Assembly: GCF_047730065.1 (NCBI RefSeq)
Contig: NZ_CP159829.1
Coordinates: forward strand, 1,612,001 to 1,676,000
Source: Njordibacter sp028825405
GTDB lineage: Bacteria; Pseudomonadota; Gammaproteobacteria; Pseudomonadales; Balneatricaceae
Reading direction: 5' to 3'
Length of the DNA stretch: 64,000 nt
The notes under the pieces were generated by a model. It did no database searches. It saw only the letters and a program-made list of their open reading frames with translations, and was not told where the DNA came from. A program made the position numbers and the translations under genes. Positions 59,218 to 64,000 of the stretch are shown here, piece after piece. Each line of letters begins with the position of its first letter. Position 1 is the stretch's first letter.

Positions 59218-60045
59218 TTAATCAATATGTCGAGTTTTGATAAATACCTGAACCCTGCGGCTTAACGTCAGGTCTTCGCCCTTATCGCCCATGACTGGGG
59301 AGGTTTCACCTTTAGCAAACATAGAAGTCACTTTGAGTTTTAAACCATCAAAGAACTGCGCCACACTGAGCATGCGCTCTTCAGATAATGTCATGTTGTA
59401 GCCTGCATCACCGCGAGTGTCCGCATGGCCTAGCACCTGCAGGGAAATCACTTTTTCGGCTTTTTTAGTGGCCATGGCTAATTGCGTAAGACTACTCGAG
59501 GCATCTTCAGTCAGCACTGCACTGCCAGTGTCAAATAAGACTGTGGCCTTGTAATCGTGAAAGCTGTAATCAATTTTAGGTGGCTTAACAGCCGTCACCT
59601 TTACATTGGCGTTACCAAGTGCTGGCGCTACTTCTTTAAGAACCTCCACTGCGGCTTTTGGATGGGTAATAACAGCACTAGCAGCAATTACTTGTGCTGG
59701 CGCTTTTTTGAGCACTAGGGTTTTAGCCAGCTTAGGAGCTTGTTCTTGGGTGGCGATCATTGGCGTTGGTTCTGCTTCTGCATTAAATGCTTTAGTCACG
59801 GCTTTTTTAATGACGGCAAGCAGTGAAGGCGAAGGCTGAGTATTGGCGTTAGCTTTTACATTAGCCACCAGGCTTGTTTTGTTTTGGTAATGAATGGTTC
59901 TAATGGGGTTGCCGTTACCATCGACTATGGTTGAACCATTGCCGCTGGTCCATACGTCGTTATTGCCCGATGGACCTGCAGCCAATACTGGCATGGTAAT
60001 CATAGCGATGGTCATTGCTAAAACTAATTGGTTTTTGGTTTTCAT
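59218..60045 (-). CDS. OmpA-family outer-membrane/peptidoglycan-associated protein
   Basis: 275 aa. Signal peptide cut after VLA-AG, an Ala/Lys/Thr/Val-rich middle (about 60-165), and a C-terminal OmpA-like domain (VLFDTGSAVLTEDASSSL, LGHADTRGDAGYNMTLSEER, then the RRVQVFI ending). The Asp and Arg for peptidoglycan diaminopimelate binding are present. No beta barrel, so it is probably periplasmic and cell-wall bound. 59000-59217, beyond its stop, is AT-rich without a gene. Confidence 0.88.
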   Translation of the reverse strand: MKTKNQLVLAMTIAMITMPVLAAGPSGNNDVWTSGNGSTIVDGNGNPIRTIHYQNKTSLVANVKANANTQPSPSLLAVIKKAVTKAFNAEAEPTPMIATQEQAPKLAKTLVLKKAPAQVIAASAVITHPKAAVEVLKEVAPALGNANVKVTAVKPPKIDYSFHDYKATVLFDTGSAVLTEDASSSLTQLAMATKKAEKVISLQVLGHADTRGDAGYNMTLSEERMLSVAQFFDGLKLKVTSMFAKGETSPVMGDKGEDLTLSRRVQVFIKTRHID

Positions 60046-60262
60046 GTTAAATTCCTCTTTGGCTGTAGGTTTCCCAAGTCGTTTGGGTTACTGATTAAGT
60101 TAGAGTTATTTAACCTGATAAGTGTGAACCTTCTCTGAATAGACTCTGAATTCTTCGTGATCAATGATGAAGATAGTCTGAATTTCACATGATTCTTTGA
60201 AACTAAGCTTAGTTTTAAGACTTTTAATCTAATTTTAGGCAGGCAGAGTTAAAACTGCAGAT

Positions 60263-60304
60263 GGGATTGGGATTGGGATTGGGATTGGGATTGAAAATGG
60301 GATT
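60263..60304 (+). repeat. (GGGATT)5 array, potential G-quadruplex
   Basis: Five perfect GGGATT units (60263-60292) and a sixth separate GGGATT at 60299-60304. Four or more GGG runs with 3-base loops make an intramolecular G-quadruplex possible on the plus strand. It lies about 220 bases upstream of the OmpA-like gene start. Confidence 0.9.
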
Positions 60305-60337
60305 AGAATTGATCTTGGAGCTGTTATAAAAGCTATA

Positions 60338-60401
60338 GGGTCATTTGTTGTTGACCCATACGTCATGCGCATTATTTATAACTCATAAAAACGACGTATG
60401 G
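60338..60401. repeat. Two stem-loops upstream of a small membrane gene
   Basis: GGGTCA/TGACCC (60338-60357) followed by a 9-bp inverted repeat CCATACGTC / GACGTATGG (60356-60364 and 60393-60401) with a 28-base spacer. It may be a terminator or regulatory site. No gene in 60046-60523 apart from these elements and the G-rich array. Confidence 0.55.
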
Positions 60402-60523
60402 ATCACTTTGCGTCTGTGTAAGTATTATTGAAATACAACAATGCCCTATAAATACCGTTGCTTGGCAACACTAATACTGTTAAATTAGCGGCCGCTTTCA
60501 CCTTAGATAACAATGGAGTTGTT

Positions 60524-60646
60524 ATGAATACCACTATAGCGTTTGCCGCTGGAATTGCTGTTGTATTTATTTACTTAATACTTTTACTAGCAAAGGCGCG
60601 AAGAAAACGTTCATTGAATCGTATCAGTTCTAAATGGGAACTATAG
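60524..60646 (+). CDS. 40-aa single-span membrane protein
   Basis: MNTTIAFAAG then a hydrophobic helix (about 4-25) and a basic tail KARRKRSLNR, giving an N-out/C-in topology. GGAG lies 5 bases before the ATG, which supports this start over the frame opening at 60458. Not recognised. Confidence 0.5.
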   Translation: MNTTIAFAAGIAVVFIYLILLLAKARRKRSLNRISSKWEL

Positions 60647-60796
60647 GTTTTCAACCTGACAAACTTTGTCAGTAATACCACACCAACATTAGCCTTTTAA
60701 CGCAGGGTCATTGCAACTGATGGCTCTGATCTACTCTTATATTATCTGAACTACTCTGATCTGACCTGGCTGCGAGGTTCTAAAGAACTTTTTGGG

Positions 60797-60964
60797 TCAT
60801 TCTTTTAATGCTTCTATCTGCTCACGTATTTTCTCAGCTTCTTGGGTTGTCATAGAATATCCCATAATGTCTCCCTTTCGTTGCAATTGCATTGCATCAA
60901 ACAATAGCTTTTCGTATTGCTTTTGTAGCCTTTTTGCTGGGTCTTTTTTAAACAATCCAAACAT
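60797..60964 (-). CDS. DUF6435 small protein
   Basis: 55 aa, starting MFGLFKKDPAKRLQKQYEKL and ending EKIREQIEALKE; strongly helical and charged. The MFGLFKKDP start and the LQRKGDI segment match a widespread family of about 55-60 aa marine and enteric proteins of unknown function. It is too short for usual ORF cut-offs. The ribosome binding site is weak (AAAGAG). Confidence 0.75.
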   Translation of the reverse strand: MFGLFKKDPAKRLQKQYEKLLFDAMQLQRKGDIMGYSMTTQEAEKIREQIEALKE

Positions 60965-61234
60965 GGCATTTGACTCTTTGTGTTGATAATAATACTGGTT
61001 GATGAGTATACATTGGGTGGCTTTGGATTCCAGAGATTTCTAAGGCTTTTTTGGGCCCCTATTTGTGCAGCAATAGCTTTATTGAACTAGGGGGGAGAGG
61101 TATTAAACTGAGTTTGAAGATGCAACGGTTGTAATCTCCTCTAAAATATTGTCATAAAGAGAATAATACCTACCACCAACAAAGCCAGAACTTCATGGGT
61201 CAACCTTTAACCTATAAACATCCCACTTTGCGGG

Positions 61235-61240
61235 TATAAT
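61235..61240 (+). promoter_or_regulatory. Likely -10 box for the gene at 61326
   Basis: A perfect TATAAT preceded by CGGG, about 86 bases before the ATG. The -35 is not clear. A palindrome GTAAATT-GAATTTAC follows near 61291 in the leader. The rest of 60965-61325 shows nothing else. Confidence 0.45.
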
Positions 61241-61325
61241 CTTTATCTGTGCAGTTATTTTGGTTGGGTCTCGCCCTACTTTTATCTATGAAGTAAATTG
61301 AATTTACTTTTAAGGAGAGGATATC

Positions 61326-61559
61326 ATGAAATATATTACTTGCTTAGTAATTGGCTTATTTATGACTAACACATCTTATGCGTATACAGACATAAAGAAG
61401 TATCCAAAGGAAAGTTGCCAAGAAATATATCAAGCAATTGGAACCTTTCTTGGCCTTGCAGATGGCGAATGGAAAGAAAGAAATGGAGAAAAGGCAATGT
61501 TTTATTCAACCGCATCAGCTAATTACGCAACTATTTATCTAGCTCTATGTAAAAAGTAA
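61326..61559 (+). CDS. Small secreted hypothetical protein
   Basis: 77 aa. Signal peptide MKYITCLVIGLFMTNTSYA cut near residue 19, then a short domain with one Cys pair (ESCQEIY and LALCKK) that could form a disulfide, as in exported helical proteins. AAGGAGAGG before the ATG is a strong ribosome binding site. Family not recognised. Confidence 0.7.
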   Translation: MKYITCLVIGLFMTNTSYAYTDIKKYPKESCQEIYQAIGTFLGLADGEWKERNGEKAMFYSTASANYATIYLALCKK

Positions 61560-61671
61560 AAGACGTGATGCACAGAAGACTGAATGTACGCTGAAGGATT
61601 GGCCATGTGGTCCACTTGCTTCAATAAGTATCTAAAAACAGCTAAATAGCGATATCAATCAAACAAATGGT

Positions 61672-61768
61672 GGTACCCCTACCAGCCACACCTCGGCACA
61701 CGAATCCACCGCTGTGGCTGCTCCCTTCCAGGCCTGACCAGATTCACGGTTTATCGTTGCGTGACCTT
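61672..61768 (-). ncRNA. ffs: Signal recognition particle 4.5S RNA
   Basis: On the minus strand the conserved apical domain reads GGTCAGGCCTGGAAGG, then GAGCAGCCA, and later GTGTGCCGAGG, as in bacterial SRP RNA: the Ffh-binding internal loop and the GGAA tetraloop are intact. A TACTAT box at 61774-61779 is a good -10 just upstream. Ends are estimated. It binds Ffh for co-translational targeting of membrane proteins. Confidence 0.9.
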
Positions 61769-61770
61769 GA

Positions 61771-62236
61771 TTCATAGTACTTTAAGCGAATTAGACACCC
61801 ATTAAGAAGTGATTAATTGAGGTTGTATTTAAGCATAATTTAGAAGGCAATTTCAAGCGGGTTTTCCACCGTGTGGTCCACCTAGTGACTCACTAAAACA
61901 GCGCCATAAGATCGATTTATTTAAGTGTCCACGCACATACTAATACTCAATAAACACCCCGTCGGTCTTATAAAATCGTGGTTCAAACTTACCATGAAGT
62001 CGGACGTTATCAGCCTTCTCATAAAATGTACCACCACATCCTGGATGCACAAAGTCAGTGTTGTATGTCCTTGACCTCCCCCAAAAGCAAAGTCAGAATT
62101 CTTCCTTTATCAATAATGATATTTTGGTGACAGTATTTCAGTAGAATTTAAATAATAGTAAGATTTAGGTTATAGTCTAAGGACAGCAAGAGTGAAGGGA
62201 AGCTCAATCTAAAAAGGATCTAAGGCAATTGCATAG
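61771..62236. other. Region between ffs and the MORN gene
   Basis: Holds the ffs promoter, a minus-strand ORF remnant (61940-62092) and, at 62100-62236, AT-rich DNA that should carry the promoter of the MORN-repeat gene. The 10-mer TGTGGTCCAC occurs on both sides of ffs (near 61604 and 61870). Confidence 0.4.
61940..62092 (-). pseudogene. C-terminal ORF remnant
   Basis: A 50-codon open stretch after an in-frame TGA (62093-62095) with no start codon or ribosome binding site. It has clear protein character: HPGCGGTFYEK, then RLHGKFEPRFYKTDGVFIEY and a TAG stop. Probably the surviving 3' end of a lost gene. Family not recognised. Confidence 0.4.
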
Positions 62237-64000
62237 ATGATAAAGCGTTTAGTAATTCATAATATAAAACATATCAGTTATTACGCGACGAACCTGATAC
62301 TGATTGTTATGCTTGCATCTTGGCCAGTATATGCATCTGCTAATTTCAAGAATGAACCAGACACCCTGATATGCAGCTTTGCAACTGTAACTAAGAATGG
62401 AGAAAAGGTTTGGTCGACCTATCAAAAGATGTATGTAAAAGAGGCTAAAAAACGCGGCCTTTCTTGTGGAATTGGCTCCAAAGCTAGTATATTCCTCTCT
62501 ATTTCTCCACTGGTCAAACTAGTGGAATCTGTCACTTCTATACCACTATCGATACTAAAGCCAACAGTTGTCGATAACTCAGCTTGTTCATTGAAAAACC
62601 TTAATAACTGTTCCACCGAAGCATTATGCGGTAAAGGATCTCGTTATGTTAACGGGAAACGCATATGGGATGAAAGGTCTCAGTATATTAAGTATGCAGT
62701 TGAAGCTAAGAAGCGAGGCCTTTCATGCAGTGTTGAAGCAAGTAGCTCAACAATCAAAACACCGTCAGCTTGTACATGGTACAACCTTAATGTTTGTTCT
62801 GATGATTTAGTTTGCCAGCGGGGATCTCGTTTAATTAATGGGACACGCGTATGGGGCGACCGGGTTCCATGGATTCAGTATTCGGTTGAAGCTAAGAGAA
62901 GAGGTCTCTCTTGTGGTGTTGGGTCCAGTAGTTCGACTACTGGATCGATCTATGATTGTGACACGACTTTCTGCCTACCCACAGGTAATTTGAAAAACCC
63001 GAAGCGAGCAACTAAAACGACTCAACTTTGCAGTAAAGATCTGACTATTTGTGATAATAAGGTCCTATGCAAGCGAGCAACCTTTGCTGCTGGGTCAAAA
63101 AGGCAGTGGGAAGAAAGATCTTCTTTTGGGAAATATGTAATTGAAGCCAAGAAACGAGGTCTTTCTTGTGGAGTTGAGTCCAGTAGCTCAACAATCAAAA
63201 CACCGTCAGCTTGTTCATGGCACAACCTTAATGTTTGTTCTGATGATTTAGTTTGCCAGCGAGGAATTCGTTCAATTAATGGGAAGCGCTTATGGGGCGA
63301 ACGGTCTCCATGGATTAAGTATTCGGTTGAAGCTAAAAAACGAGGTTTAACTTGTGGAACCACTAGCACCTCTGCTGAACCTAAATCAGTGTCTAGCTTA
63401 CCAAAATGTCCAAGTAACAAGAAAGTACGTTGGCACAACTGCTTTGGCTCCTATACCTATTCCACAGGTGGCAAATACGTTGGTGAGTGGAAGGATAACC
63501 AACAAAATGGACAAGGCACTTACACTTGGAAAAGTGGAGACATTTATGTAGGTGAATTCAAAGATGATAAAAATAATGGACAAGGCGTTCTCACCTTTGT
63601 AAGTGGTGACAAATACATTGGTGAATTCAAAAATGATAGCTTTTATGGACAGGGCACCTACACCTTTAAAACTGGCAGAGTAGAAGAAGGTAGTTGGAAG
63701 GATGGCAAGCTCAATGGGCAAGCCACAGTCATTTATATAAATGGCGATATGTTTGTTGGTGAGTTCACAGATAATAAGAGAACTAAAGGCACCTACACCT
63801 TTAAAACTGGCAAAGTGGAAGAAGGTAGTTGGAAGGATGGCAAGCTCAATGGGCAAGCCACAGTCATCTATATAAATGGCGATATGTTCGTTGGTGAGTT
63901 CACAGATGATAAGAGAACTAAAGGCACCTTTACCTTTGGCCAACAGTCAGATTGGGCAGGAGATAAATATGTCGGTGAATTCAGGGAAGGCAAGAGGCAT
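62237..64000 (+). CDS. Exported Cys-repeat plus MORN-repeat protein (partial, runs off the window)
   Basis: Open for 588 codons from the ATG at 62237 to the right edge; no stop is reached. Signal peptide or anchor cut near residue 35 (VYASA-NF). Residues about 44-385 hold five copies of a Cys-rich unit of the form C-x(8-10)-LC-x(2)-G-R-x(2)-NG-R-W-R-x-KY-EAKKRGLSCG (the first partial, the fourth diverged). From about residue 390 MORN repeats follow (YVGEWKDNQQNGQGTYTW and so on, at least eight). The two halves are joined by a segment KVRWHNCFGSYTY seen in marine MORN proteins. Function unknown; a cell-envelope role is inferred. Confidence 0.85.
   Translation, partial: MIKRLVIHNIKHISYYATNLILIVMLASWPVYASANFKNEPDTLICSFATVTKNGEKVWSTYQKMYVKEAKKRGLSCGIGSKASIFLSISPLVKLVESVTSIPLSILKPTVVDNSACSLKNLNNCSTEALCGKGSRYVNGKRIWDERSQYIKYAVEAKKRGLSCSVEASSSTIKTPSACTWYNLNVCSDDLVCQRGSRLINGTRVWGDRVPWIQYSVEAKRRGLSCGVGSSSSTTGSIYDCDTTFCLPTGNLKNPKRATKTTQLCSKDLTICDNKVLCKRATFAAGSKRQWEERSSFGKYVIEAKKRGLSCGVESSSSTIKTPSACSWHNLNVCSDDLVCQRGIRSINGKRLWGERSPWIKYSVEAKKRGLTCGTTSTSAEPKSVSSLPKCPSNKKVRWHNCFGSYTYSTGGKYVGEWKDNQQNGQGTYTWKSGDIYVGEFKDDKNNGQGVLTFVSGDKYIGEFKNDSFYGQGTYTFKTGRVEEGSWKDGKLNGQATVIYINGDMFVGEFTDNKRTKGTYTFKTGKVEEGSWKDGKLNGQATVIYINGDMFVGEFTDDKRTKGTFTFGQQSDWAGDKYVGEFREGKRH
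63653..63922 (+). repeat. 135-bp tandem duplication within the MORN gene
   Basis: Two head-to-tail 135-base copies (63653-63787, 63788-63922) differ at only about five positions; a third copy begins at 63923. Each codes 45 residues (two MORN-like units), so copy change keeps the frame. Confidence 0.9.

Noticed and set aside
59016..59225. 69-codon minus-strand frame after the OmpA-like gene
   Set aside because: AT-rich, Lys/Ile/Leu-biased sequence with no site for translation; it overlaps the OmpA-like stop.
61604..61879. TGTGGTCCAC direct repeats flanking ffs as a mobile-element boundary
   Set aside because: A 10-base match with a self-complementary core can arise by chance and there is no transposase or target duplication.
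62422..63943. Long minus-strand open frames opposite the MORN gene
   Set aside because: They are antisense shadows of repeated codons, with no ribosome binding sites; the plus strand has a signal peptide and recognised MORN repeats.

Overview
The window is chromosomal DNA of a gammaproteobacterium. It is moderately AT-rich and most like marine Pseudomonadales/Oceanospirillales. This rests on gene content and gene order: the cta/cox oxidase cluster with its DUF2970 and DUF2909 companions, the pepN-DUF2797-DUF1315-rhomboid-nadK block, rnd-ycgL-ycgN, dnaX-ybaB-recR, and Rsd/AlgQ. The genus cannot be fixed from the sequence alone.

Layout. 0-5.5 kb: gltA, an Amt ammonium channel and the bifunctional rRNA methyltransferase rlmKL. 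5.6-13.9 kb: a complete aa3-type cytochrome c oxidase locus (ctaC with fused cytochrome c, ctaD, ctaG, ctaE) and its heme A and assembly genes (SURF1, SCO-like, ctaA, cyoE), with one small membrane gene on the opposite strand. 13.9-24.2 kb: pyrD, dusC, riboflavin synthase, hemH, pepN, rhomboid, nadK and rsd. 24.4-30 kb: a glyoxylate-shunt cluster (aceA, a divergent LysR regulator, glcB). With gltA and a fadD-type ligase at 44.7 kb it suggests growth on acetate or fatty acids. 30-43 kb: GST, ygiQ, a DEAD-box helicase, a TPR-sulfotransferase, a porin, a decayed porin copy, and hrpA. 43-46.4 kb: a small insertion-like patch (hairpin cluster, PQQ-type sugar dehydrogenase, an ORF remnant) and then fadD. 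46.4-57.5 kb: yafJ, a decayed bactofilin/M23 peptidase pair, a VWA membrane protein, ycgN-ycgL-rnd, recR-ybaB-dnaX, a class IV aminotransferase with an early stop, and an EamA exporter. 57.8-64 kb: an accessory region with an RHH regulator pair, a secreted HNH nuclease, an OmpA-like protein, several tiny genes, the 4.5S RNA gene, and a large repeat protein (Cys-rich repeats plus MORN repeats) that runs off the right edge.

The features most worth a second look are: (i) the bactofilin and M23 peptidase genes, which overlap and are both broken (one stop in the first; a homopolymer frameshift plus two stops in the second), and the nearby aminotransferase with a stop at codon 12 behind a good ribosome binding site; (ii) a three-armed, mutually exclusive hairpin set in the porin leader; (iii) the exported Cys-repeat/MORN protein with very recent internal duplications; (iv) a (GGGATT)5 G-quadruplex-type array upstream of the OmpA-like gene; and (v) short genes and remnants below usual ORF cut-offs (DUF6435, a 40-aa membrane protein, and two C-terminal ORF fragments). 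No CRISPR array, prophage, transposase or tRNA gene was recognised.
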